Assembly (NCBI RefSeq): GCF_964340395.1
Contig: NC_135550.1
Location: 28,368,176 to 28,432,175 of the forward strand
Direction: 5' to 3'
DNA from: Glandiceps talaboti
Lineage: Eukaryota > Hemichordata > Enteropneusta > Spengelidae
DNA: 64,000 nt
The notes beneath the pieces are model-generated. The model had not been told where the DNA came from and made no database searches. It saw only the letters and a program-made list of their open reading frames with translations. Each line of letters begins with the position of its first letter. Position 1 is the stretch's first letter. Position numbers and translations under genes: made by a program. Shown here piece by piece: positions 1 through 11,655 of the stretch.

Positions 1-588
1 GTGATTATACATCATTTGAAGGCATTTTTATTTTTAAACACATAAGATATACAAAGAATTATTACATTAAAGTGATGCTTTATAATTGTCTTTCAAGGGG
101 ATATATGAATTATAGTCATTTGGATGAAAATGTTCACCTACAAACTTGGACAAAAGAAAACTTTGCCTCTGTCACTTGCCTTTTGTCAATGGGATGTCTG
201 AACTTAAACTAAGATAAAAATTTGTAAAATGGTTTTAAAAAATAAACAAAAGACATGAGAATAATGGATACTTTATGAGAAATCAATTGACATACAAAAT
301 GAAAAAAAGAATTCACTAAATATTGATGTTCTATAATATTTTTATTAATGAAATAATTGCATTGATTCCCATTCATGTTAAACCAAACTGGTAACATGAT
401 GCACACAAAAACAACCACTGCCAAATGACAATGTTCTACACTATAAAATGCTACATTTTAGCAGTTTTACAGCACTGATAAAATATTAAGTCCACGATAA
501 CTTCTTCCAGCTGCATACTGTGTATATATTGAGGGACATAGTGTAAACATTCTTGCAGTAAGTTGATTCACATATAACTGCATGCTTC
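1..588 (-). other. 3' untranslated and downstream region of DHRS7 copy A
   Basis: This is non-coding AT-rich sequence downstream of the copy A stop codon. Minus-strand AATAAA signals are visible as TTTATT on the plus strand at about 27-32 and 341-346, either of which could end the transcript. The short open frames here are not supported. Where the 3' end lies is inferred. Confidence 0.45.
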
Positions 589-3500
589 TTACTGTAAAAT
601 ACAAATTAGTAATAGATAAATAAATATTGAAGAAATCATTTCTTACATCAAGACTATTATCGGTAGCAATAATCTACATAAAAGTCTTAGCCCAGAGAAT
701 TGTATTGGCCTTTCCATTGGTTTGGATACCTTCATGAGATACAGTAAGACCAGTTTCTGGGCTATAAAGTCAAAAATCTATGACGACAAACCTTCTCACA
801 ACAAAAGTACAGAGAATCATGAAGATGGCAACATGGTGCAGACTACATTTGGAAATGTCACATTCCCTCTAATGTTAAAATGCAATTGACACAGTAACAC
901 ATTATGACTTGTAGAATAATCTATATGACATCTACTCACTGTATTCTTCTTGAGAGCTTGTATGCGTGATTTTCCAAACATATTGGCTACAAACCTGGTG
1001 GTGAAAATATAAAATAATGTTTAGAGATCCTAACAACAGTCCTAGTGAGTAATGAGCTAATACTTGACTATAAAGATACAACCCATAACACCAAAGTAAA
1101 GTGTTTTCTGTATGCATCATAATTGTTTATAGCATCCATATCAAGGGTTAAAATATGCTGTTTCATTTGCTAATTGACCACATTAGAAAGGCCACATGTT
1201 AGACTTGTAAATAAACAGTATACATTTACACTTCATATGAATGCTATAAATGAGTGTTGCACATAGACAAAATGCTTTACTTCAGTGTTACTTGTTGTAA
1301 ATGAAATAGATATTGGATTGATAAGTTGTATAGATACATCAATGTATGGCTTGGCTTCATTTCACTCAAACTAAACTGCAATCTGTAATTTCTATATCTG
1401 TTTTAATTTGTTTATTTTATGTACTGGAGATTTATTATCAGCAACTTACTTGCCAGTTGTTGGCATATATTGGCCAAGATATGTTGCAAGTAGTACAGGG
1501 TTGGTGGTAATCCATGCCTCGTCTATTTTGTTTGCCATGGTAATCACCATCAATTGAGCACATCTTGCTGTTGACATCCTGTTTGAATATTGCATTGCAG
1601 CTTTCAGATTATCAGTATGTTCTGTCTGAATTCAAAAGAAAATAACAAACTTTGAATAGACGTGTCTCCACGGCGATGGACTGTATCAAAACTTTAGAAC
1701 ACCTACAGTTTACTTTTCAAAAAAAAAATCTAAAGTTGTATTCAGTGCATGGGTATTTCATGAACAAATATTCAAGGGATATAAAAGAAAATTATATTCT
1801 GGATATTCTGTACACAGTTTTGGCAAATTTTGGATATGCTCCATACATTTGACTACTGATACATTTTTGTCCAGGTATTACCTTCTCAACAGTGGTTGTC
1901 ATGGCATTTTCTACAATATTGGAAACTACGGGTCCTGGACAAACTGTTGTCACGGTGATATTGTCACTATAGACTTCAGTCCTTAGTACATCAAAGAATC
2001 CCTGAATTGAAAAAGCAAAAGTTTAGAAAACATGATTCAATTCAATGTTATTAAATATGTAGCACATTAAAATTTATATTATACAGGTAAAACAGGTCTG
2101 TATGTTCTTATGAAACTGAAACTTTAATGTTTTGAATAATTAACTTTTGAATATATATTTGTCTAATGTAAAGGGGTTATGTAGATCATTAATTACTTTC
2201 AATGTGGGTAATTATTATTATTATTATTCTTTATTTCAGGCCAGCGGCCCATACAAATAAAAAGAAAAGAAAAAGCACTAAAATGTAACATAATATTAAT
2301 AATATTAATAATAATTCTTCTAATGTATTTCATAGGTTAATAAAATTTGATTTCTACATAGCATTATTATTGTTCATGTATTAAATGAGTAAATATGTGT
2401 TTATATTGTTGCATTGTCTTGTCTTGTCTTGTCTTGACAGATACCACAGGGAAATCATACCAATGACTGAATAACAGTTTATATTAATAGCTTACAAAGG
2501 TTTGATTACCTTCTTCTGTGCTTCCTATACATTCAGCTACCCTTGTTATGAATAAAGTACATTTTCATTCATTCTCATTTTTCAATCATTAGCATTATTA
2601 TTTGTACACACTTGTAGATCTCATTAAAACTTTACAAGGTATGCATAACTCATACATCTCAAAGTTTCCATTTTGCTGATTGTCTTTATAATGCTATGTT
2701 TATCAAGAAATATAACTTTTATCATTAACCAGATATGTTTGTCTGTGTTGAGCTCTGTAATTCTATGCAGACTATATAAAGTGGTTCTCTTACCTGTACT
2801 GCAAACTTGGAAGCAGCATATGCAGTCTGAAGTGTTGCAGGAATTTTACCAGCAATACTGCTTGTCACAACAATGTGTCCTGATTTCCTGGCAATCATAT
2901 GTGGCAAGACGGCCTTAGTCAGAGATACTGGACCTAAAAAATTTAATTTAATCAATTCTTTGTCCACATCAAAGGATGTCTCTACTGCCAGTGACCGTTG
3001 ACTACGACCAGCATTATTTACCAAGATATCAATCTAGAAGAACAAATGATACAGGATAAAAAGTTATTAAGAGTCCCATTGTCAAGCAAGAATAAATGGG
3101 TGAATATATGTGTGAATATATGTGTCTTATTCTCCAACTGGTACCAATTTTGCTTTTTTTTAGTTTGCCTAGTCACTTGTCCATCTATTAATTCACACAG
3201 TAATAACATTATAAATACACATTGGGTGTATCTGAACAAAAACTTACTGGACCCAAACTAAAAAAATAATTCTTGATACAGTTACAAATTTCCTAGTGTA
3301 TAATATTTGACCTTGAAAATATAAGGTCACAGACCATTAAAGTTATGTGTGTTTATTTGGTATACATGAAGGCATAAAAGTACTGAAAGCTGGGAAAGGG
3401 CCTGTTAGCAGGAATCCAATAGAAAGAAGATAGAGAGAAGGAAAAGGAGACGCAGAGAAACATGAAGATGATTTTTTATTTTTTTTGCTTTTTTTTTTTA

Positions 3501-4398
3501 ATCAACCAACCAACTGCCCCATAGTTACCATGAAAAAGTAATGAAAAAAATAGGGTCACCCTTATGCTTTAATAGTCCCTGAGATGATGTGTTTTTTTGC
3601 TACTTTTCTATAGGAGCATTCATATACATTGTAATACTTAGTATAACCTACATTTTTGGGATATAGGTTTTATTGTTATTTCTGACTTTTTCTCACCTGG
3701 TTGAATTTAGCTATCACTTTCTGTGTAGCTGAACCATGACTATCAAACACACACATATCTAATGGGAAAATCATGATGTCTTCTTCAGTACATTGTCCTC
3801 TTTCCAAACAAGTTTTCTTCACCCTTTCTAACTCACTTTTCCTTCTAGCTGAAAGGACAAGTTTTGATCCTATTTCAGCCAATTGGTATGCTAATTCTTC
3901 ACCAATACCACTGGATGCACCAGTTATCCATACCACTTTATCTTTCAATGTTGCTGTAAAAATAAAATTGAAATAATATTTGGGGTTCTGTCTGCAATTA
4001 ATGCTCTGACTTATTATCATGATATGTTCGTTTTAGAAAATTAGTTGGAAAACTCTGAATCATAACATTCAAAAATGTGAAAGAATAAACATTCAAAAGT
4101 TATAAAATTCACACATATCAACTCACATATCTACAAGTTTTGAAAATCACACTTGTGCCACTCTATATACCATACACAGTGAAACATAACAAAGGATGAG
4201 GAGAAAGTGTCAATTGTTTTGTAATTCAAGTAAGCTAAATGATTGAATGTTTAATGCCATCTTACACTTACCTCCATGGTTGCTGCCAAAACGTGCATAG
4301 AATGCTAACACAAGATCAGCATCAGATATAAGGAGGGCTACCAATGTTACAATAAATGAAATGGTAATAAACCAGCCAAGTAATGTCATCCAATCCAT
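589..4398 (-). CDS. DHRS7: DHRS7-like short-chain dehydrogenase/reductase, copy A (7 coding exons)
   Basis: Coding exons in minus-strand order are 4398-4272, 3953-3697, 3033-2794, 2001-1882, 1625-1450, 994-940 and 591-589, all with GT/AG junctions and matching phases, giving 325 residues. An N-terminal hydrophobic anchor (about 5-25) precedes a classical SDR fold: TGASSGIG cofactor loop (53-60), NNAG (134-137), Asn159, Ser187, Tyr200 and Lys204, so the catalytic tetrad is intact. The family comprises NAD(P)H-dependent carbonyl reductases of steroids and retinoids, anchored in the ER. The start is the MDWM methionine, aligned to the MVWM start of copy B; a splice acceptor lies 7 bp upstream, implying a 5' UTR intron. 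The last intron falls exactly before the stop, so the protein ends KKNT, a dilysine-like tail; the final 3-bp coding exon is the least certain. It lies head-to-head with copy B, and exon 2 is almost identical between them. Confidence 0.9.
1079..1297. mobile_element. Tc1/mariner-type MITE, copy 1 (in copy A intron 5)
   Basis: A 219-bp non-coding element begins CAACCCATAACACC and ends GTGTTACTTGTTG, and is flanked on both sides by TA. The arms are imperfect inverted repeats of about 30 bp (AAGTAAAG versus CTTTACTT), followed by a second inner inverted pair (TAGCATCCATATCAAG versus CTTCATATGAATGCTA). A related copy lies at 4654-4881. TA flanks plus inverted ends fit the Tc1/mariner superfamily; no transposase is present. 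Confidence 0.8.
3474..3635. repeat. Dispersed repeat, inverted partner of 6611-6772
   Basis: This sequence in intron 2 of copy A is the imperfect reverse complement of 6611-6772. Shared blocks include AATCAACCAACCAACTG, CATGAAAAAGTAATGA, TAGGGTCACCCTTAT and AGGAGCATTCATATACAT. It may be a non-autonomous transposon. The GTAATGAAA...TAGGGTCA block resembles the ends of the 57032-57403 element. The family is unknown. Confidence 0.6.
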
Positions 4399-5008
4399 TT
4401 CAATCTGAAGTATAAAGACTAGAAGATAAATTATCATTTTGAAAGATTAAATAATCATCTCTTTTATTCAGTGGGAAATAATACCTAGGAGGAAGGTAGT
4501 CATCCGAGGTACTGTAAACAAAAGAGAATGTACAGGATAAGCACAGTACAGGTGAAATATCGTAAATAAAGAAAATCAAGCGTTCTCCTTGATCACATTT
4601 TAATCAGACTGTATTCCATATTAGTACAACCGGATACAGACAGCACTCTATTACAACCCTTAACACCAAAGTAAAGTGTTTTCTGTATATACCACAAGCA
4701 TTTATAGCATCCATATCAAGTGTAAAAGTATACTCTTTCATTGCTAATTGACCACATTAGAAAGGCCACATGCTAGGCTTGTAAATAAACCAATTGAAAC
4801 ATTGTACTTTTCCACTTGATATGAATGCTATAAATGAGTGTAGCACATAGAGAAAGTGCTTTACTTCAGTATTACTGGTTGTAAAAGACTCTCTCTGGAA
4901 TGTATGTATTCCAAAAATATGACGATGAAAACAAAGATTGTGATAAGAATGCCAATGTAATCTTCAAGACTGGGCGTATAAGTGTAGATTTCAGTGTACG
5001 TTCCTTAC
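4399..5008 (-). other. Probable 5' UTR intron of DHRS7 copy A
   Basis: A pyrimidine-rich minus-strand acceptor ending TTCAG lies just before the copy A start. A G|GTAAGG donor at about 5008 is a candidate partner. The interval contains the TA-flanked MITE at 4654-4881. The pairing is inferred from splice-site shape only; RNA evidence is absent. Confidence 0.35.
4654..4881. mobile_element. Tc1/mariner-type MITE, copy 2 (upstream of copy A)
   Basis: A 228-bp sibling of 1079-1297: it begins CAACCCTTAACACCAAAG, ends TATTACTGGTTG and is flanked by TA on both sides. It carries the same inner inverted blocks (TATAGCATCCATATCAAG versus CTTGATATGAATGCTATA). Both copies are non-coding and in the same orientation. 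Confidence 0.8.
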
Positions 5009-5640
5009 CCCCATGTACCCACCACTCTCCAGATCGCTCTATCCCGAATTTTTTTACAGAGTATTCACCATATGGTGGCGCACTTCAATATGTAAATGAC
5101 CGGGGTCGAGCATCCAAGGCTTCTTCAATGGGCTTCAAGATTATGAGACCTCGCCGAACTATCATGCCCGGCTATCATGGCATAACTCACAGGTCTAAAC
5201 ATTTATGTGTGTGTCCATGTGAATTATAAATAAAGGAGTACTCTACGTTTATATTAAGTGACCTTTAGGTTGTACTGAAGATGAAAAACGATTGAGGTCC
5301 CTTTCAAAAATTCGAAATGATAAAACATGTAATGATGCACAGTACGTCCCTCTATCACAGAGGGACTGTGAATTATGTGTTCGGCTGGAAACAACAATTG
5401 GACTTGTTTGAGAAGTACAGCATTTCCGAAATAGAAGGAGATATATGCCGATGTTTATGCCATATATAAATATGTTGAAATCAGCAAATTGCATCCTATG
5501 TCCTTGGATTGCTTCACCACAGGGTCCAAAGTTGAACTACACATTTCATATTTGCTCCGCCTTCGTTTCTGCTCACTGAGAGGTGGAACATCAAATAGGA
5601 GATTTTATGAAAATTACAATTGTTTACAGGTGTAAGTACA
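5009..5640. promoter_or_regulatory. Candidate divergent promoter of the two DHRS7 copies
   Basis: This stretch is richer in CG dinucleotides than its surroundings and lies between plausible first-exon donors. One is G|GTAAGG on the minus strand at about 5009 for copy A; the other is GGT|GTAAGTA on the plus strand near 5631 for copy B. A shared start region of a few hundred bases would explain both leaders. The 109-codon frame at 4900-5229 has no recognisable domain and probably reflects base composition. Low confidence without transcript ends. Confidence 0.3.
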
Positions 5641-6486
5641 TAGCAAATAGTTAATAATATTGCATTTACTTACTTAAACACACAGACACCTGTTGGATGA
5701 TTGGATATGTAACGTTGCGCCCTGTACATGTAGAAATAGGTACTAGGTTCGACTTTGCACTATCCAGTCAATATATTCGACCATGTACACCCCGGGCATA
5801 TGTACATTGACCCGAGCCGAAGGTGACCTCCGAATCATAACTATTGTATATATCGAGGGCGTAAGTAATGGGCGGAAATCAAACTATGTTTGCATTTGTT
5901 TGGCTATTGAAGAGGAGAAAGAGGAGGGAGTTCTCACAAATAAATTAACCTATGGGCTTTGACAAATTTAAATGGAATATTTGGGGACAACTGTTTATTC
6001 ACAACCCGTTAACCCTAAACACCAAGCAGGACTAGTCTTTGTGGAGAGCACCTCATGAATAATATAACCGTCAGTGTTATATCAAACGAATTTTAGAAAT
6101 TTCGTAATGTAATAATGCTTCTCCATGCCAACATCAACAATACATGTTTTGATTTGTTGAAATCAAACGTTAATTTTTATCCATTTGTTGCAACTCAAAT
6201 CTGCATAAGCTTTATCATAGATTGGTTAATACTTTTGGATAAAATATTTCATCAAACTATTTCTGGTGGCAAACTTTGAGGCTCTAGTCCCCATTATAGT
6301 TTTAGTACACTTCACATATCTTCACAAGTCTTGCGACTTTTAATATAGCTGGGGTCTTAGTAAAGAGGAGGGGGCCAGAGGGGTGTCTGAGTAAAGTACA
6401 ATATCGTAAGCTTGCATACGTATACGAAATTTTGGCAGACGACTTGTCTTGTGTGAGTCATGCAAAATCCGTAGTCAGACCTTTTA

Positions 6487-6596
6487 ATGAATGAATGAAT
6501 GAATGAATGAATGAATGAATGAATGAATGAATGAATGAATGAATGAATGAATGAATGAATGAATGAATGAATGAATGAATGAATGAATGAATGAAT
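6487..6596. repeat. (TGAA)n microsatellite
   Basis: About 27 uninterrupted ATGA/TGAA tetranucleotides. Read on the minus strand this gives a spurious HSFI-repeat protein. It directly abuts the dispersed repeat at 6611-6772. Confidence 0.97.
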
Positions 6597-6610
6597 TATG
6601 TTGGCAAGCA

Positions 6611-6772
6611 TGTATATGAATGCTCCTAAAGAAAAGTAGCAAAAAATCATGTCATGTCAGGGAATATTAAATCATAAGGGTGACTCTATTTTGTAAAAAT
6701 GTTTCTCATTACTTTTTCATGGCAACTATGGGTCAGTTGGTTGGTCGATTAAAAAAAAGCAAAAAAAATAAG
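6611..6772. repeat. Dispersed repeat, inverted partner of 3474-3635
   Basis: This is the imperfect reverse complement of 3474-3635, with blocks TGTATATGAATGCTCCT, AAAGTAGCAAAAAA, ATAAGGGTGA and TCATTACTTTTTCATGG. The two copies flank copy A exons 1-2 and its promoter in inverted orientation. The family is unknown. Confidence 0.6.
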
Positions 6773-7362
6773 ACACATATATTGTGAGGAAAAAAGTTAG
6801 AATTATCTTTCGACTGAGTCAGTTTATACCACAAAGTATTCTGCTATTAATTCACAAAACTTTCATACAACCATAACCTATGAGCTATAACTTCCAGTGA
6901 TCGTACAGTAGGCTCCAATCAACTATTTAATCAACATATAATGACTGCCATGCTTGTTCATAAACCCGTATCATTTTAATATTTTGCACAGACTTAGAGG
7001 TTCATACGACCTTTGACCTTTCTTCCTTGGTACAGTGTGTGAATCTGTGATGCAAACAACTTGTGTAAAAGACTGTTTTGTCTGGTAAGTGTTGTACGAT
7101 TTGATACAAACTCTATGTAACATGTACTAGTACTAGTATGTTGACTTTTTGAGACGTATTCTATATCATGTGCGTTGATAATAGAAACTGGTTCATGATG
7201 TAGAATTTGTCCAGACGTCGTTCCGCCCCCAGTTCGCTTTTGACAACTTTTGAACGATTCGCTGAGCTGACAATGACACTTTCTTGAAAGCATTTTGCAA
7301 TATTTAACTATAAACGAATGATAAAATAGTTGAGTTATTGAAATTATTTTTTTCTTGATTTA

Positions 7363-7590
7363 CTAAAATAGTAGATCATTGAGAAAGGTATATAGTTCCT
7401 CATAGGTCAATCCTAATTCTGGGAACCCGGCCCTCAGCTCTGGAAAGGCTGTGTATTCAACAGGTACAATATGTTCGCATTGAGCTGCTATTGTATATTT
7501 TCCATCCAAACACTTCCAGGTATCGTATTTATAAGTATACACAGAGTATACACACAATGTGTACGGCATCATGTATTCAATGTCTTCTAC
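7363..7590 (-). other. Uncharacterised open frame, possible terminal exon
   Basis: On the minus strand an acceptor-like GGCTAG at 7591-7596 precedes an open frame of 75 codons ending in TAG at 7363. Its amino-acid composition looks protein-like: it is rich in Tyr, Glu and Pro, has three cysteines and ends ELYTFLNDLLF. I recognise no domain and see no upstream exon. It could be the last exon of a lineage-specific gene, a relic or chance. Confidence 0.22.
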
Positions 7591-8258
7591 CTAGCCAAGT
7601 AAATGAGTTAATATTTAATATTACTCTTTGATTCTAATTGACTGCTAGGTTTATATTCAATGTTTGTTTTGTAACACAAATATCCAAGAAATACTTCAAA
7701 AAAATAATAGTGTTTATATAAATAATTTGATAATGATATTTACTATTAAAAAATAAAACCAACAGGCATTTATGTGTATGTAAATAATGGTATCAAGAAA
7801 GGTTGAATTATCTATTAAATTCTATTGCTGTATAGGAATAGCTTCCTTTAACTTATTTACAAATTATTAATCATTTTATTGATGTATCATAATCTGTATC
7901 ATGTCACATGATAACATTTCTTGAAAAAGCCCACACAGGTATAAAACTGGTTAAAGATTTAAGAACCATCTTTGTACTCATTTACTACTCACTATATCTT
8001 TGCATACCAGCCAAATCTGACAAAGACAATTAAATTACACATAGGAAACTACCAGAAAGATTACAAATATTTGATATTGATGAATTTAAAATCAAGGAAG
8101 ATAGACGATTAACATTTATATCCATAGGATATGTTCTTTGGGTAATCTAATGAATTGTCTCTAGAACATATAAGATGGCAGTGATTTAGGAAGCATAATA
8201 TGATATTCCAAGGTCACTGAGTTTAATACTACACATTTCCTCTTGCTTACAGAAAATC

Positions 8259-11200
8259 ATGGTTTGGATGACATTGCTTGGGTGGTTGGTTACCATTACA
8301 TGTATTGTGGTGTTAGTTGCTATTCTTATATCTGATGCCGATCTCACTTTATCATACTATGCACGTTTTGGCAGCAACCAGGGAGGTGAGTGTAAATGAT
8401 ATGGATGCATTTAGAGTTGTGGTGGAGCTCTCCTAGGCAGATATAGGGAGGGAATTATGTTCCCATAATAAAGTGGTGAGGTAGCCACTAGGGTTTGGGA
8501 GATGTCTGCCCTCTATAGCCCAAGACAAGTTAGTTGGATACAAGAACCTACTAGTACACAGGAAACAGGGACTGTTGTTAACCATAGTACTGGTTGTTAG
8601 TATATACAAACCAGTATTTCTGTCAGGTTAGTGTCAACATCTTCACTGCCCAACTCAACCCAATATACAACAAAGTACCGAGTATACTAATACTGCTTCC
8701 AAATATTTATATGTACTATATCAATTTTATTTTACAGCAACATTGAAAGATAAAGTGGTATGGATAACTGGTGCATCCAGTGGTATTGGTGAAGAATTAG
8801 CATACCAATTGGCTGAAATAGGATCAAAACTTGTCCTTTCAGCTAGAAGGAAAAGTGAGTTAGAAAGGGTGAAGAAAACTTGTTTGGAAAGAGGACAATG
8901 TACTGAAGAAGATATCATGATTATCCCATTAGATATGTGTGTGTTTGATAGTCATGGTTCAGCTACACAGAAAGTGATAGCTAAATTCAACCAGGTGAGT
9001 TTTCAGATACAGTTTAAATAAATCATGTCATTTTGTTCATGATATTGGCACATTCAATGATTTATAGGTGTCTATTTTGAAACAAAACAAGTGCGCAATG
9101 AAATTACTTGAAAAGTGTACAAACATGTTCCAGGGAAAATTTGAAAGTTCATCTTAAATTTACCCAGTGAACAGAGTATATTTCTCTGCTTCTAAAAAAA
9201 ATATCTCTGAGGTTCTGTATTATAAGTCAGTACCTCTGATTGACTTGTATTTAGGATTTTGAGATGAGCTTTGTCATCCAGCTGTCAAAATGCACAATGT
9301 ACTACTGCAAAAAGTATTACCACCACTGATGATAGAGTACACAAACCTCACTTTCCACTTGTGGCTAAAACTTCTATTTTAATTGGAAATGTTCTATAAG
9401 TGTGAGAGTCTTTTTTTGTTTTAATTACAGATTGATGTCCTTGTGAATAATGCTGGACGTACTCAACGTTCCCTAGCTATTGAGACATCATTACAAGTGG
9501 ATAAAGAGAGCTTGAATGTGAATCTATTAGGTCCAGTATCTCTAACCAAGGCTGTCCTTCCACATATGATTGCCAACAAGTCAGGACATATTGTAGTGAC
9601 AAGCAGTATTGCAGGCAAATGTCCAGCCACACTTCAGACTGCATACAGTGCTGCTAAGTTTGCTGTTCAAGTAGGATACCAAACATTAACTTATTCTCTA
9701 CTTTAAATAGGAGATACAGTAAATGTCTTTGCTCTCAGAATGAGTTTAAAAATTGATTTTTAAAGCCTTTTCATGTTTAAAACAATGTGAATAAAATGTT
9801 GGGTTTCAAATAGAATGAGTGCAGTAGAATAGTAGTCAGATAGTATAAGGGGCAACATTAAAATACTAAGATGTAGAAAACTCTTACCCCTCAACCCTTA
9901 CAAAGTAAACTGGTTACTAGGCTTTTACATTTACTCTGATGCAGATTGGTGTGAAATAATCCCAAATGTACACATGACATGAACCATGCAATAATAAGAA
10001 ACTGAAGGCTGAACATTTCATCATCTTTGTCGTCGTCGTTGTCATTGTCATCGTCATCATTGTCATCATCATCATCATCTTCTAAGGAAACATTTATTCA
10101 TGTTCAAACCCTGTTACAATTTAAAACTAAAAAAATAAGGTAGAAGGGCATGGGCACACAAGTGAAAGTAAAATGTTCTATGTGATGATCATTATCGCTA
10201 TTTTTCCTCCTTTTCAAGGGATTCTTTGATGTACTAAGGACTGAAGTCTATAGTGACAATATCACCGTGACAACAGTTCTTCCTGGACCTGTAGTTTCCA
10301 ATGTTGTCCAAAGTGCCATGACAACCTCTGTGGAGAAGGTAAGGTGACAGGATTTCTTAGTGAGATATAGACAGTATATAGAAGTATGTAACAAATGTTG
10401 ACATCATGCTATAATTTCATAAAACTGTTTGTCACGTATACACCTAGCAGTATATACCATGTTGCAAGTTTTATTTTTTTGAAGTTACTCAAAATGTGAT
10501 TGAATTAATGAACTTGTACAAATGTCACAGTGATTATTATATGATGTGTCTTTCATACATAAAAGATGTTCAATTTATGTCATAAGCTGGGTTATCTAAC
10601 AAGAACAAAAACACAGTTAAATGTTATCAAAGATTCCGGGGCTGTCAGCTCCTTGGTCCAGGACAGCAGTTGCTTTGGTATTAATCCAAAGTGTTGGCAT
10701 CATTCCACTTTATTTAAAATGAAATTTATCCAACCTACCCAAAAAGGTTACAGATTGCAATAATATGCAGCCTGAAAGATTCAGCATTGTTGCAATCCTT
10801 TACTTACAAGTACATGTGTAGTGAGCATATACAAAGATGGGTCTTTCAGTCTGCAATAATCAATAACATCTTTTCTTTAACTCTACTATACAGAGTGCTA
10901 AAGATGCTGGTATAGATGCCGCTTTACAATATCCTAATAGAATGCCAACAGATAGATGTGCTAAACTGATGGTTATTGGTATGGCAAACAAATTAGATGA
11001 ATTGTGGATCAGCAAGCAACCTATGTTGTTACTTGCCTACATGGCACAATATATGCCTATGTTCTGTAGGTAGGTGACCTGCTACATTAGTTGTCTAATA
11101 TATTTTGTAGGCGAGAAACCTAGCCTGATCATTTAAAACATACAAAAAGAAATCTATTTGATTAGATTTAATATATCATTGGTTCAAATGCAAATTCATA

Positions 11201-11655
11201 TTGTATTACATGTAAGCATGGTTGCCTGGGTGACATTAACAGTGATATTATGTTTTCAAAGGAAGACTTTGATATCTTTTTATCATTCACTTTATTAGGT
11301 TCATATTGATGAAGTTTGGGAAACAACGTATCCAGGCAATGAAGGCGGCTACGGTGAGTGTTTGTATAATCAGTGGATCTCCAATACTTCATTTTATTTG
11401 GGAGAAAGTTAGTAGTAGTCATCAGAATGCTGATTTTAGCATATTGTATTATATTGATGTAGCTTTAAATACATCTATCATATTAGCTTCATCATTATGA
11501 AATAATATTTAGATTAATAATAAATATTAATATTTTTTTAAATTTATTTTTAAAAAAAAATATTTTTTTAATATTTAGAAAACAATATAGACTAGAGGAA
11601 ATATAATGAAGAAAATGTTTCTTTTGACTTACAGGTTGAGAAGAAAACACAATGA
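8259..11655 (+). CDS. DHRS7: DHRS7 short-chain dehydrogenase/reductase, copy B (7 coding exons)
   Basis: Coding exons are 8259-8385, 8738-8994, 9431-9670, 10219-10338, 10894-11069, 11299-11353 and 11635-11655, in phase with GT/AG borders, giving 331 residues (human DHRS7 is about 339). The N-terminal hydrophobic segment spans about 5-25. The Rossmann glycine motif TGASSGIG is at 53-60, NNAG at 134-137, Asn159, Ser187, Tyr200 and Lys204, so an active NAD(P)H-dependent reductase at the ER membrane is expected. The C-terminus is VEKKTQ, a KKXX-like end. The start is the first methionine after a 5' UTR acceptor and matches copy A. Its tail-to-tail position beside PCNX4 resembles the human locus, which makes copy B the better positional orthologue. 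Exon 2 differs from copy A at only two bases while neighbouring exons are clearly diverged. Confidence 0.94.
10027..10080. repeat. GTC/ATC trinucleotide-rich tract
   Basis: An imperfect run of GTC, GTT and ATC triplets in intron 3 of DHRS7 copy B. There is no sign of coding use. Confidence 0.85.

Larger units (their letters stand above)
5641..8258 (+). other. Leader/intergenic region upstream of DHRS7 copy B
   Basis: No recognised gene. A pyrimidine-rich acceptor (TTGCTTACAG) ends 6 bp before the copy B start, so much of this stretch may be a 5' UTR intron. It contains a CG-rich patch at about 5710-5850, the (TGAA)n tract at 6487-6596, the dispersed repeat at 6611-6772 and an uncharacterised minus-strand frame at 7363-7590. 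Confidence 0.4.

Noticed and set aside
4900-5229. 109-codon plus-strand frame
   Set aside because: No domain or splice support. It coincides with a CG-richer candidate promoter and leader region for copy A.
6357-6650. 97-codon frame with an HSFI repeat
   Set aside because: It is produced by the (TGAA)n tetranucleotide tract; there is no conserved flank or splice context.
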